Source: an uncultured Oceanospirillaceae bacterium
GTDB taxonomy: Bacteria; Pseudomonadota; Gammaproteobacteria; Pseudomonadales; Oceanobacteraceae
Length of the DNA: 36,152 bases
NCBI GenBank assembly: GCA_937974825.1
Contig: CALJVD010000015.1
Coordinates: 1-36,152, forward strand
Direction of reading: 5' to 3'
Below are positions 24,270 to 32,567 of this stretch, piece by piece. Made by a program: the position numbers and the translations under genes. The first letter of the stretch is position 1, and each line of letters begins with the position of its first letter. Below the pieces are notes generated by a model. The model was not told the origin of the DNA and did not search any database. It saw only the letters and a program-made list of their open reading frames with translations.

Positions 24270-25037
24270 CTACATAACCTTTTGTGATACTTCAAAAATA
24301 ACGGTATCTGCTTCGGCTTGCGCAGGCCACTGCTGGCCAATCACATCTAAAAAGCGACGTTTTAGTGACAATCCAGCCCAGCCATCCGGCTGCAGGTATC
24401 CTTGTAATAAACTGTCATCTTCCATAGTAAGCACATCAACAATGGCACGCTCGCCATCCATCGATAGCCACCCTATTAAAGCAGGTAACTCTGAGGAAAC
24501 GGGCTTGTTATCAACGAGCAATGAAATATTACCACCGCTGTATGTTAAACGACCTGAAAGCGTTTGAATACGCTGTTCACGCCAGTTTATTTCACTGCGT
24601 AGCTGTTGCAACTCTACACCACCACTAGCGCTACTGCGCTGCTTACTTAATAAAGGATTTAACGAAGAGAGTTCTAAAAACCCATCAGCACGCTCGATCG
24701 TAATGGTATTAGAGCCAAGAGTCGTGGGTAGTACCAATCGAATGTCTTGTCCCTCTAGCGTTAACAATACTTTTGCCTGCCCGGTTAACAAGGGTAGAAA
24801 TTGAAGTTGCCACTGACTATCAATAGGACCAAGCACTGGCAATTGTTGAATTTTGAGCTGCGCTCGACCTTGCCAAATCGTCCCACGTATCTGGCTAACC
24901 TCAACAGGTAAGCCTTCTATTTGAGGCTCAAGATAACGCCAAACAAAGTGTAACGGCGTGGTCAACGCCAGTGTTACTAAAAATGTTATAAGCCCCAGCA
25001 AGATATACCAACGGGCTTGCCAACAACGTTTGAGCAT
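24270..25037 (-). CDS. gspN: Type II secretion protein GspN
   Basis: Accessory inner-membrane protein of type II secretion, present in only some systems and without a settled role. The 255-residue protein has one N-terminal transmembrane segment (about 10-30) followed by a beta-rich periplasmic domain. Typical features are TPLHFVWRYLEP, VSQIRGTIWQGRAQL, and GRLTYSGGNISL. The stop is 31 nt before the preferred gspC start. It is first of the gspN-C-D run, a gene order known in several gammaproteobacteria. The rest of the gsp genes are not in the window. Confidence 0.9.
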   Translation of the reverse strand: MLKRCWQARWYILLGLITFLVTLALTTPLHFVWRYLEPQIEGLPVEVSQIRGTIWQGRAQLKIQQLPVLGPIDSQWQLQFLPLLTGQAKVLLTLEGQDIRLVLPTTLGSNTITIERADGFLELSSLNPLLSKQRSSASGGVELQQLRSEINWREQRIQTLSGRLTYSGGNISLLVDNKPVSSELPALIGWLSMDGERAIVDVLTMEDDSLLQGYLQPDGWAGLSLKRRFLDVIGQQWPAQAEADTVIFEVSQKVM

Positions 25038-25062
25038 AGATTTTCCGTGACCTAAAAGTTAA

Positions 25063-25089
25063 GGGGTCATTCTACTCAAGACTGACCCC
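25063..25089 (-). terminator. Hairpin after the ceramidase-like gene
   Basis: A perfect 7-bp stem, GGGGTCA (25063-25069) with TGACCCC (25083-25089), loop of 13 nt. In the minus direction it is followed by a T-rich stretch (TTAACTTTT), so it may end the ceramidase-like transcript before gspN. The T-run is imperfect, so confidence is moderate. Confidence 0.5.
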
Positions 25090-25122
25090 AAAACCAAAGA
25101 CACTTAAGTGATTTATCGATAT

Positions 25123-27195
25123 TTAATCAACAAGAGCAACAGTGCCCTGTTCTGTTTGCCAAGTAAACACAGGTGAATGAAGCTCTGCTTGATTCGCACG
25201 AGGCTCAATCACAAAGCGATATTCACCACCAGCGACTGGGTTATACCAGCGAACTTCATAGGTCGCCATGCCATCTTTAGCGTTTTTAACTAAACGAACC
25301 TCAATGTCATAACCTTCGTCGTTAATTGGCTCATTACCTAGCATCAATAATTCCCACTGACCATTCTTTTTCGTTTCAACTCGAACTAATGGTTCATGCA
25401 AGTTAATTTTGCTGCTGTTAACGTCTAACCAACGCAGACTCACATAGTCTTCTTCATAGGATTTCTTAGCCAGAACCGCTGCCGGCGCTTTGACCACTTC
25501 TCGAGTACCAGTTGCTTCTTGTGCTTCAGGTAAAAACTGGTTGGTCTTCACTTCGTACTTCCACTCTGGAGTGTACTCTATGACAGATCCTTGTTCTAAA
25601 TAATCTGAGGCTAATGCACCTAACTGTGCTGCAATGTATGGGGTACTGTTTTTTCCGTATAAGGTATGTCCGCCTTCATAGTTCTGGTATGAGTACTCTT
25701 CTGGTGTCGTTGTGTATCCAAAATAGCCATTTGAAACACTGGCAACCCAAGCGTGATTAATAGCTTCACCAGCTTTAGTGAATTCATTTTCAACGCTAGC
25801 GGCAATACGACGACCCGACTCAACTGTTACTTCAAATGGTAACGGCATAACGATCATGTCGTTAATACGCAGTAGTTGGAACATAACTGTATTTGGGAAG
25901 CTGTCTTTTGGTTCCAATAACGGTTGTAAGTAGGCAAAACCTAAATGACGCTTAGCACCTTGACAACCACCATCAAAGATCCAACGACGTGCCATAATGT
26001 TACCACCGTGCAAGAATGGAATAGCCGTTAACCAAGGTGTACGACGCTCATAAGCGCCCGCGGCAACCGTATTACCGACCGCAGGATCCTTACAAATTTC
26101 AACATCACCGATTTTATTATTTTCGCGAATATTTAATTCACGTGCAGCGCTGTCTAAGGTTACTTTTGTAGTGAGTTGTGGCTCAAGCTCATCAAACAAT
26201 TCAATGGCACCCGCACCTAAGCGTTGGCCCAATTCTTTTGCGGCTTTCCAATCCACCGGAAAGTGACGAATCCAGTGATCGCCTTTATCTTCGGTCGCAG
26301 GGGCTAAATCACCGTGAGTCGCGTTAGATAATGCATGAACAATATCCCAAGAGGTGTTGTAGCGCTTTTGAATATCCCACTCTAAGTCTTTCGCTGCATA
26401 AGCGAACACATCGGCGTTATAGACTTCAACCGGTACCGATAGTGTGGTGTTGTGCAAAGAGAAACCAGAAAAGGCTGCTAATGGTTTGAAGGCACCATCG
26501 TCATCTTTCACGTCTACACGTACCATATACAGATTCGGGTTAATGGCTTTAAATTTAGCCTCAGGATCGTCTAAATCGATACCTGTAACATTCTCGTTAC
26601 GCACATATGCTGCCATTGCACGGTTACGAGCAATACCTGGAATCTCTTTTACACCCGTTGCAATTTTGGCTGGGCGGCGATTTTCGTGTGCATCTAAAAT
26701 AGCGTTACTGATTTGATCAACAACCAACTCAAGAAACTGCTCTTCTAGCCACTTACCGCTCGACATATGCTTATTGTAAAAGTCATTATCAAAGAAGTTT
26801 ACTGGCGCTGAATGGCTATGCGAGGAGGTAATGGTGATATCCGCTGGCTTTAAGCCTGTTTGCTGAGCCACTCGCTCAGAAACTAAATGGTGCACCAACA
26901 AAGAACCCGATGTTAAGTCTGTTTGCACTAAAGCCATAGACTTGCCTTGGCCATCATTCAAATACACGACTCGAGCTTTTAAGCGTGTACGAAAGCCTTC
27001 GCCTTTGTTCGCCATCACAGAGTAACCGCCCATAGGCATACCCGGCGCCGGTGTAATATCAACCGTCACTGCGCCTGCTTCAACAACGCCTGTTGCCTTA
27101 GGTGCTTGTGGAGCTGGCTGATTGATTTCGATATTAGTAGTAGATGCGCAAGCAGTAATAGAAATACTTGCTAATACAACAAGAAAGAATCGCAT
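25123..27195 (-). CDS. Neutral-ceramidase-family lipoprotein
   Basis: A 690-residue exported protein with lipobox ITAC (Cys16), hence membrane-anchored. It shows the neutral/alkaline non-lysosomal ceramidase fold: GAVTVDITPAPGMPMGGY at the start, TSSHSHSAP with probable zinc ligands H126/H128, FSLHNTT with H248, and a GD-x-x-P motif at SNATHGDLAPAT. In characterised ceramidases that last motif is GD-x-SPN, with a catalytic Ser. Here the corresponding residue appears to be Ala298, so the activity may be lost or the substrate may be different. The C-terminal immunoglobulin-like domain typical of the family is present (EYTPEWKYEV, then YEVRWYNP). Enzymatic call is tentative; family call is good. 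Confidence 0.82.
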   Translation of the reverse strand: MRFFLVVLASISITACASTTNIEINQPAPQAPKATGVVEAGAVTVDITPAPGMPMGGYSVMANKGEGFRTRLKARVVYLNDGQGKSMALVQTDLTSGSLLVHHLVSERVAQQTGLKPADITITSSHSHSAPVNFFDNDFYNKHMSSGKWLEEQFLELVVDQISNAILDAHENRRPAKIATGVKEIPGIARNRAMAAYVRNENVTGIDLDDPEAKFKAINPNLYMVRVDVKDDDGAFKPLAAFSGFSLHNTTLSVPVEVYNADVFAYAAKDLEWDIQKRYNTSWDIVHALSNATHGDLAPATEDKGDHWIRHFPVDWKAAKELGQRLGAGAIELFDELEPQLTTKVTLDSAARELNIRENNKIGDVEICKDPAVGNTVAAGAYERRTPWLTAIPFLHGGNIMARRWIFDGGCQGAKRHLGFAYLQPLLEPKDSFPNTVMFQLLRINDMIVMPLPFEVTVESGRRIAASVENEFTKAGEAINHAWVASVSNGYFGYTTTPEEYSYQNYEGGHTLYGKNSTPYIAAQLGALASDYLEQGSVIEYTPEWKYEVKTNQFLPEAQEATGTREVVKAPAAVLAKKSYEEDYVSLRWLDVNSSKINLHEPLVRVETKKNGQWELLMLGNEPINDEGYDIEVRLVKNAKDGMATYEVRWYNPVAGGEYRFVIEPRANQAELHSPVFTWQTEQGTVALVD

Positions 27196-27303
27196 AGCAG
27201 AACCTTCATTTTTTTATAATTATTAATAGTTGTACATTTGTACCATAAAGCAGTGGGTTTTAGCTATATTTTTTTATCGGATTAGGTTTAAGCTTGCTAT
27301 TAT

Positions 27304-27316
27304 TTCCTATTAGGAA
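27304..27316. promoter_or_regulatory. Palindrome upstream of the ceramidase-like gene
   Basis: TTCCTA-T-TAGGAA, a 6-1-6 palindrome, 109 nt before the ceramidase-like start in its 152-nt leader region. A second short palindrome, GTAC-ATTT-GTAC, lies closer to the start near 27232. Either may be an operator; no regulator is identified. Confidence 0.3.
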
Positions 27317-27347
27317 TAACTCTCTTTCCAGTGCAGTATTCAACCTC

Positions 27348-27629
27348 TTAGAGCAACGATATTTCCCCAGCAACCAAGGCCTCTTTTTTCTTTTTTGGAT
27401 ATTGCTTAAGTTGCCATTCTAATTGCATAGCCTGTTGTTTAGAGCTTGCTTCATAAGTAAACACTAGCTCCAGTGGCCCCTTGCCACGCAAGGCTTTTGC
27501 ACCCTTTGTTGGGTGAGCACTATGTTCTTCAAAGCGTCGATTAACATCCGTGGTAACGCCGCAATACAAATGACCATTAGCCATCCGTATTAAATAGACC
27601 CACCAACACTGTTGATTTGTACCCACCAA
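27348..27629 (-). CDS. yhbQ: GIY-YIG nuclease-domain protein, YhbQ family
   Basis: A 93-residue single-domain protein. The GIY-YIG core is in variant form: WWVYLIRMANGHLYCGVT (VYL...LYCG), followed by the conserved Arg in DVNRRFEEH and by GAKALRGKGPLELVFT and the Glu in MQLEWQLKQYPK. This is the UPF0213/YhbQ family; E. coli YhbQ has been linked to DNA repair-type nuclease activity, but the cellular role is unsettled. Probably monocistronic, preceding the ceramidase-like gene on the same strand with a 152-nt gap. Confidence 0.93.
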   Translation of the reverse strand: MVGTNQQCWWVYLIRMANGHLYCGVTTDVNRRFEEHSAHPTKGAKALRGKGPLELVFTYEASSKQQAMQLEWQLKQYPKKKKEALVAGEISLL

Positions 27630-27720
27630 AGAGATTCCTCTATTAAAATCTTAGACTATTTAGATCGCCTGATTTAACGTATGTTACAACCTCATAATTA
27701 ATAAAACGAACTCACCCATC

Positions 27721-28362
27721 ATGCATACTATTTTCAGAGACCCTGTTAGTGGCCTAACCCACTTAGCGGGCGCTATTTTTTCGATTGTCGCTTTATGTAT
27801 CCTTGCTGCGCAAGCGGCAGTCTACGGTAACAGCTTACATATGGTGTCCTTTATGATTTTTGGCAGCACCATGTTGCTAATGTTTGCCAGTAGCGCGCTA
27901 TACCATTTAATTCATGCGTCTAATAACACCATTATGTGGTTAAAGCGCATCGATCATATTGCTATTTTTATGCTCATAGCAGGCACTTACACACCTATCT
28001 GCTTAATTGCTGTCGGTGACACCACCGGCTGGATTATGTTTGCCATCGTATGGAGCATTGCGTTTGCGGGAGCATTCTTAAAGCTCGTCTGGATTTCTGC
28101 ACCTCGTTGGCTCTCAACCGTGTTGTACGTAATGATGGGCTGGATTGTAGTGGCATTTTATCCTGTGCTAGATCAAATACCTGCCGACGCCTTACGCTGG
28201 ATAGTTTACGGTGGTTTAAGCTACACCATTGGCGCTTTAACCTATGCCACCAAATGGCCAAATCCCTGGCCTAAATGGTTTGGTTTTCATGAAATCTGGC
28301 ACTTATTTGTCATGGGCGGTGCTTTTTGTCACTTTTGGGCCATCGCCTTTCACTTAGTTTAG
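27721..28362 (+). CDS. trhA: TrhA/hemolysin III-family membrane protein
   Basis: A 213-residue inner-membrane protein with seven hydrophobic segments, a member of the PAQR/hemolysin III superfamily (E. coli TrhA, formerly YqfA). The signatures are the SALYHLIH motif, RIDHIAIFMLIAGTYTP, and near the end FGFHEIWHLFVMGGAFCHF, which carry the conserved Ser, Asp and His residues thought to bind a metal. E. coli TrhA is linked to membrane energetics homeostasis. It is monocistronic, ended by a bidirectional terminator that it shares with convergent rpsT. Confidence 0.93.
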   Translation: MHTIFRDPVSGLTHLAGAIFSIVALCILAAQAAVYGNSLHMVSFMIFGSTMLLMFASSALYHLIHASNNTIMWLKRIDHIAIFMLIAGTYTPICLIAVGDTTGWIMFAIVWSIAFAGAFLKLVWISAPRWLSTVLYVMMGWIVVAFYPVLDQIPADALRWIVYGGLSYTIGALTYATKWPNPWPKWFGFHEIWHLFVMGGAFCHFWAIAFHLV

Positions 28363-28386
28363 CCACCACCTCCAAATAACAGGCAC

Positions 28387-28412
28387 AAAAAAGCCCGCAT
28401 AGCGGGCTTTTT
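28387..28412. terminator. Bidirectional terminator between trhA and rpsT
   Basis: AAAAA-GCCCGC, loop ATA, GCGGGC-TTTTT (28388-28398 and 28402-28412). Symmetric A and T flanks make it usable by both convergent genes. Confidence 0.93.
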
Positions 28413-28438
28413 CACAACAAAAGGTTTATAAATTAATA

Positions 28439-28705
28439 TTAACCTTTTAGAGCGCGAACCTTAGAGTTTAAACGGCTCTTAATGCGTGCTGCAGTGTTTT
28501 TATGCATAACGCCTTTAGTAACCATTTTATCAATGTAAGGTTGTGCTTTAATGAATGCTGCTTGAGCTTGTTCGTAATCTGCTGTCGCTACGGCTGCTTT
28601 TACTTTTTTGATATAAGTACGCACCATAGAGCGTAAAGCTACTGTACGAGAGCGACGCTGAATTGCTTGGCGAGCGCGTTTTTTAGAACCAGCGGAATTT
28701 GCCAC
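28439..28705 (-). CDS. rpsT: 30S ribosomal protein S20
   Basis: Primary 16S rRNA-binding protein of the small subunit. The 88-residue, Lys/Arg/Ala-rich sequence matches S20 throughout (ANSAGSKKRARQ, SMVRTYIKKVKAA, GVMHKNTAARIKSRLN). The start codon is GTG (28703-28705), with GAGGAG 6 nt upstream. E. coli rpsT uses a UUG start that takes part in feedback control, so the non-AUG start here may be a conserved device. Transcribed from tandem promoters described separately; kdsA lies upstream on the same strand. Confidence 0.98.
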   Translation of the reverse strand: MANSAGSKKRARQAIQRRSRTVALRSMVRTYIKKVKAAVATADYEQAQAAFIKAQPYIDKMVTKGVMHKNTAARIKSRLNSKVRALKG

Positions 28706-28750
28706 AGTCGGCTCCTCAATAGGTTATTTGGTTAATTTTATAAGGGGCGC

Positions 28751-28779
28751 ATTATGATGAGATCAGTACGCCCTGTCAA
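28751..28779 (-). promoter_or_regulatory. rpsT promoter, proximal
   Basis: On the minus strand: -35 TTGACA (28774-28779, perfect), 17-nt spacer, -10 CATAAT (28751-28756, 5 of 6). The discriminator GCGCCCCTTA follows directly, GC-rich as in stringently controlled ribosomal promoters. About 46 nt separate the -10 from the GTG start. Confidence 0.85.
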
Positions 28780-28791
28780 CTAAGGGCGCAT

Positions 28792-28820
28792 ATAATACTA
28801 GCTATACACCCAACCCTCAA
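28792..28820 (-). promoter_or_regulatory. rpsT promoter, distal
   Basis: On the minus strand: -35 TTGAGG (28815-28820), 17-nt spacer, -10 TATTAT (28792-28797). The discriminator contains GCGCCCTTA, nearly identical to that of the proximal promoter. The -35 overlaps the kdsA stop codon. E. coli rpsT also has tandem promoters. Confidence 0.7.
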
Positions 28821-29656
28821 TCGATAATCACTTTTGTGAATGATTTAATTAGCTCATCCACAGATTTCATCTGATATAAGTAATCTTCTAACTTGTTCAA
28901 AGGCAATGCACAAGGTCCATCGCATTTCGCATTGTCAGGGTCTGGATGTGCTTCTAAGAACAAACCAGCGATACCAAGCGCCATACCCGAGCGAGCGAGC
29001 TCAAACGCTTGCTGACGTCGACCGCCTGCTGAGTCTGAGCGACCACCCGGTTGTTGCAAAGCATGCGTTGCATCAAAAATAACAGGCGCCATGGTTTTCA
29101 TAAGGTCCATTCCTAGCATATCAACCACTAGGTTGTTATAGCCAAAACTTGAACCGCGCTCACACAGCATCACGTTCTCATTACCGGCTTCGGAAAACTT
29201 AGTAATGATATGACGCATTTCATGTGGCGCTAAAAACTGCGGTTTCTTAACATTGATCGCAGCACCTGTTTTAGCCATAGCCACGACAAGATCTGTTTGG
29301 CGTGCCAAAAAAGCTGGTAGCTGAATCACATCGGCTACTTCAGCAGCAGGCGCAGCTTGATAAGGCTCATGCACATCGGTAATTACCGGTACATTAAATG
29401 TTTTCTTAATTTCTTCTAAAATCTTTAAGCCTTCATCAAGCCCTGGTCCACGATAAGAATTAATGGACGATCGATTAGCTTTATCAAAAGATGCCTTAAA
29501 GACATATGGAATCTTTAACTTTTGTGTCACTTCGACATAGTGCTCACAAATAGAGAGCGCTAGGTCACGACTTTCTAAAACGTTCATGCCACCAAACAGC
29601 ACAAAAGGATTGTCGTTACTAACGTCTATTCCGGCTACATTTACAGATTTAATCAT
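28817..29656 (-). CDS. kdsA: 3-deoxy-8-phosphooctulonate (KDO-8-P) synthase
   Basis: Condenses phosphoenolpyruvate with arabinose-5-phosphate to give KDO-8-P for the inner core of lipopolysaccharide. The 279-residue protein is full length. Key motifs are VLFGGMNVLES with N25, the residue that marks the metal-independent class, KASFDKANRSS, ITDVHEP, INVKKPQFLAP, CERGSSFGYNN, VIFDATHALQQPGG and LEAHPDPDNAKCDGP. AGGTGA precedes the ATG. It follows proB by 63 nt and precedes rpsT. It is not next to pyrG-eno, as it is in Pseudomonas-type genomes. Confidence 0.97.
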   Translation of the reverse strand: MIKSVNVAGIDVSNDNPFVLFGGMNVLESRDLALSICEHYVEVTQKLKIPYVFKASFDKANRSSINSYRGPGLDEGLKILEEIKKTFNVPVITDVHEPYQAAPAAEVADVIQLPAFLARQTDLVVAMAKTGAAINVKKPQFLAPHEMRHIITKFSEAGNENVMLCERGSSFGYNNLVVDMLGMDLMKTMAPVIFDATHALQQPGGRSDSAGGRRQQAFELARSGMALGIAGLFLEAHPDPDNAKCDGPCALPLNKLEDYLYQMKSVDELIKSFTKVIID

Positions 29657-29719
29657 GTTTATATTTCACCTATGGCGCCCCACTGATGCGGGAACGCTTT
29701 TCTGAATACTTTGGATCCT

Positions 29720-30859
29720 TTAAATAACCACTAGGTTATCACGATGAATCATTTCTTCTTCCGCTTTAAAGCCTAATACACTTTCTATTTTAGCTGTAGG
29801 CGTGCGAATAATTTTAGCAGCATCTTTGGCACAATAGTTCACTAAGCCTTTAGCAATACGATTGCCTTGCTCGTCTTTACAAACCACTAATTGACCGCGC
29901 TCAAAATCTCCACTTAACGCAGTCACACCAATAGGCAACAGGCTTGAGCCACCATTACGAAGTGCTGCAACAGCACCGGCGTCTAAGGTTAGCTCACCAC
30001 GCACCTGCAACTGGCCAGCAATCCATTGTTTACGCGCCGTCTCTGGTTCAGAGCAGGCTAACAATAGGGTTCCTAACAGTTCGCCTGAGTGCACTCTATT
30101 AATAACGTTATCAATACGCCCACCGACAATGACTGTATCGGTACCAGAACGTGCTGCTAACTTAGCGGCTCGAACTTTTGTGATCATTCCACCACGACCA
30201 AGTGCACCACCGTCTCCAGCCATTGCTGCAAACTTAGGATCCAACGCTTGCCCTTCATGTATTAAGGTCGCGTCAGGGTTGCTGCGAGGATCGGCAGTAA
30301 ACAAGCCTTGTTGGTCGGTTAAAATAACAAGCAAGTCTGCTTCAACAAGGTTCGCCACTAAAGCAGCTAACGTGTCGTTATCACCGAACTTAATTTCATC
30401 GGTGACCACAGTGTCATTCTCGTTAATCACAGGAACAACACCTAGATCTAGCAAGGTGCGCAAGGTGCTGCGTGCATTCAAATAGCGCTTACGATTACTT
30501 AAGTCATCGTGAGTCAGCAGTATTTGTGCAGTAATGCGATTGTGTTTTTCAAATAAGGTCTCGTAGGTTTGAATCAACCCCATCTGACCAATGGCTGCCG
30601 CTGCCTGAAGTTGGTGTACGCTGTCTGGTCGTGTTTTCCAACCTAAGCGCACCATACCTTCAGCCACAGACCCAGAAGAGACTATGACCACTTCATGACC
30701 CTGCTCCATTAAGGCGGCAATTTGATTGACCCAACTGGTCATACCATCAAGGTTTAAGCCGCGCCCATCATTGGTAAGAAGGGCGCTGCCTATTTTAATT
30801 ACCCAGCGTTTTCTTTGCGCTAAGGTTTTTCGAGTATTTTGCCATTCCAGCGTTGTCAT
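29720..30859 (-). CDS. proB: Glutamate 5-kinase
   Basis: First step of proline synthesis: phosphorylates the gamma-carboxyl of glutamate. The 379-residue protein has the amino-acid kinase domain (WVIKIGSALLTNDGRGL, VIVSSGSVAEGM, INENDTVV, FGDNDTLAALVAN, GRGGMITKVRAAKLA) and a C-terminal PUA domain (about 285-370), as in E. coli. AAGG lies before the ATG. It is 32 nt downstream of obgE, a common gammaproteobacterial arrangement (rplU-rpmA-obgE-proB). Confidence 0.97.
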   Translation of the reverse strand: MTTLEWQNTRKTLAQRKRWVIKIGSALLTNDGRGLNLDGMTSWVNQIAALMEQGHEVVIVSSGSVAEGMVRLGWKTRPDSVHQLQAAAAIGQMGLIQTYETLFEKHNRITAQILLTHDDLSNRKRYLNARSTLRTLLDLGVVPVINENDTVVTDEIKFGDNDTLAALVANLVEADLLVILTDQQGLFTADPRSNPDATLIHEGQALDPKFAAMAGDGGALGRGGMITKVRAAKLAARSGTDTVIVGGRIDNVINRVHSGELLGTLLLACSEPETARKQWIAGQLQVRGELTLDAGAVAALRNGGSSLLPIGVTALSGDFERGQLVVCKDEQGNRIAKGLVNYCAKDAAKIIRTPTAKIESVLGFKAEEEMIHRDNLVVI

Positions 30860-30891
30860 TTGCGGCCTTACTCTGCAAAAGTTAACTGAAG

Positions 30892-32091
30892 TTATTCATT
30901 CGTATAGACAACTTCAACGTCGTAATCGTCGTCATCATCTTGTTGGTTTAGCTTGGCAAGCTCGCGCTCTTCACGACGACGCTCTTGCAGCATTTCAATA
31001 TGCGCTCTTGCTTCAGCATCGACAAGCTCGCGCTCGTCTAATATCTGCTGAGCAAACTCAGGATCTTCTAAAGCACGTTCACGACGCTCTTCGATGTATT
31101 CCATAATATCAGCAGATAACTTAAAGGTACCCTGCTTATTAATGGCCATAATTTTATAAACAGGACCTTCCCAACCCAACTTATCAATGACTTGTTGGCA
31201 ACGCTCTTCACGTTCTTCTTCCGGAATTAAGTCCAGTTTATTCAATACCAACCAACGCTCACGTTGCGCTAAGCCAGGCGAAAATGCTTCCAGCTCATCA
31301 CTAATTGCTAAAACGTTATCTGCTGGATCTTCGTCTTCATCGAAGGGCGCCATATCAACAATATGCAGCATTAAGTGCGTACGTACTAAGTGCTTTAAGA
31401 AACGTGTTCCTAACCCAGCACCCTCTGCAGCCCCTGGAATCAAACCGGGAATATCAGCAATCACAAAACTGCGATGCGATTCGACTTTTACCACACCTAG
31501 GTTAGGTACTAAGGTAGTAAACGGATAGTCAGCGACTTTAGGAGTTGCCGCTGATACAGCGCGAATAAAGGTCGATTTACCGGCATTAGGCAGACCAAGT
31601 AGCCCCACATCGGCTAGTACTTTTAATTCAAGCTTAAGGTTACGTGATTCACCAGGCTGACCAGGTTTAGTCTGAGTTGGCGCTTGGTTTACACTCGACT
31701 TATAGCGCGTATTTCCTAACCCATGGAAACCACCACGCGCCACCATTAAACGTTGACCTATTTTAGTAAGGTCACCTAACACTTCACCCGTGTCTTCATC
31801 GATTGCGGTGGTGCCAACAGGTACCTTCAAAATAACGTCTTTACCTTTAGCACCAGTACAGTTTGCGCCCATACCTGCTTGACCGTTTTGTGCTTGATAA
31901 TGACGCACATAACGGTAGTCAATCAGAGTATTAAGGGACTCATCGGCTTCTAAATACACTGAACCGCCATCACCACCGTCGCCGCCATCGGGACCGCCAC
32001 GTGGAATAAACTTTTCGCGACGAAAGCTCATACAGCCATTGCCGCCCTTGCCCGCTTGGACACTAATTTTTGCTTCATCAACGAATTTCAT
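30892..32091 (-). CDS. obgE: Obg/CgtA GTPase
   Basis: Ribosome-associated GTPase that acts late in 50S assembly and in (p)ppGpp-linked control. The glycine-rich Obg fold is at the N-terminus (GKGGNGCMSFRREKFIPRGG, DGGDGGDGG). The G domain follows with LLGLPNAGKST (G1), DYPFTTLVPNLG (switch I), DIPGLIPGAAEG (G3) and LNKLDLI (G4). A charged C-terminal tail ends in a run of Asp (QQDDDDDYD). Length is 399 residues. AGGA precedes the ATG. It follows rpmA after a terminator hairpin, so it is probably transcribed in part by readthrough. Confidence 0.97.
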   Translation of the reverse strand: MKFVDEAKISVQAGKGGNGCMSFRREKFIPRGGPDGGDGGDGGSVYLEADESLNTLIDYRYVRHYQAQNGQAGMGANCTGAKGKDVILKVPVGTTAIDEDTGEVLGDLTKIGQRLMVARGGFHGLGNTRYKSSVNQAPTQTKPGQPGESRNLKLELKVLADVGLLGLPNAGKSTFIRAVSAATPKVADYPFTTLVPNLGVVKVESHRSFVIADIPGLIPGAAEGAGLGTRFLKHLVRTHLMLHIVDMAPFDEDEDPADNVLAISDELEAFSPGLAQRERWLVLNKLDLIPEEEREERCQQVIDKLGWEGPVYKIMAINKQGTFKLSADIMEYIEERRERALEDPEFAQQILDERELVDAEARAHIEMLQERRREERELAKLNQQDDDDDYDVEVVYTNE

Positions 32092-32161
32092 ACTATTTCC
32101 TAAATGGTTTTAGCCCAGTGTCGAGTGAATGTTTTAGCTCTAGTCTTGGCTACCGTAAAAC

Positions 32162-32205
32162 AAAAACGCCCCAGCTCAAAGATAACTTTGGCCAGGGCGT
32201 TTTTT
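32162..32205 (-). terminator. Terminator after rplU-rpmA
   Basis: Read on the minus strand: AAAAAACGCCC, an inner pair CAAAG-TTATC-CTTTG-like, then GGGGCGTTTTT. The long stem with an internal bulge, followed by five T, suits an attenuating terminator between rpmA and obgE. Confidence 0.75.
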
Positions 32206-32219
32206 AGTAGTACTACTAA

Positions 32220-32477
32220 TTAAGCAGTTACTACGCTAACAGTACGACGGTTCTTAGGACCTTTTACTGCGAACTCGATGAAACCATCTTCAGTTGCAAA
32301 TAAAGTGTGGTCACGACCGATACCAACGTTTTGGCCAGCGTGGAATTTAGTACCACGTTGACGAACAATAATGTTACCTGCTTTAACAGCTTGGCCGCCA
32401 TATAGCTTAACGCCTAAGCGTTTACTTTCCGAATCGCGACCGTTTTTGGTACTACCAGCAGCTTTTTTGTGAGCCAT
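32220..32477 (-). CDS. rpmA: 50S ribosomal protein L27
   Basis: L27 reaches the peptidyl-transferase centre with its N-terminus. The 85-residue sequence starts MAHKKAAGSTKNGRDSESK, the non-cleaved proteobacterial form, followed by GVKLYGGQAVKAGNIIVRQRGT and NVGIGRDHTLFA. GGAG precedes the ATG. Second gene of the rplU-rpmA operon, 90 nt after rplU. Confidence 0.98.
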   Translation of the reverse strand: MAHKKAAGSTKNGRDSESKRLGVKLYGGQAVKAGNIIVRQRGTKFHAGQNVGIGRDHTLFATEDGFIEFAVKGPKNRRTVSVVTA

Positions 32478-32567
32478 GATAAGTCTCCTGTTATGAGGTT
32501 ACTGCAACTCTGCGGATGCGGTGGCTTGCCACACGAACCTCTAAGTTAAATTCAATAGAGTTTAATA

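Noticed and set aside
24239..24340. Longer gspC start at 24340
   Set aside because: It lies inside gspN and lacks the TM-proximal N-terminus normal for GspC; a strong GGGAGAGG precedes TTG 24238 instead.
30129..30485. Plus-strand frame of 118 codons across proB
   Set aside because: Shadow of a well-conserved enzyme gene; low-complexity Ser/Ala-rich translation with no motif.
31187..31528. Plus-strand frame of 113 codons across obgE
   Set aside because: Antisense to the conserved GTPase domain; composition reflects the opposite coding strand.
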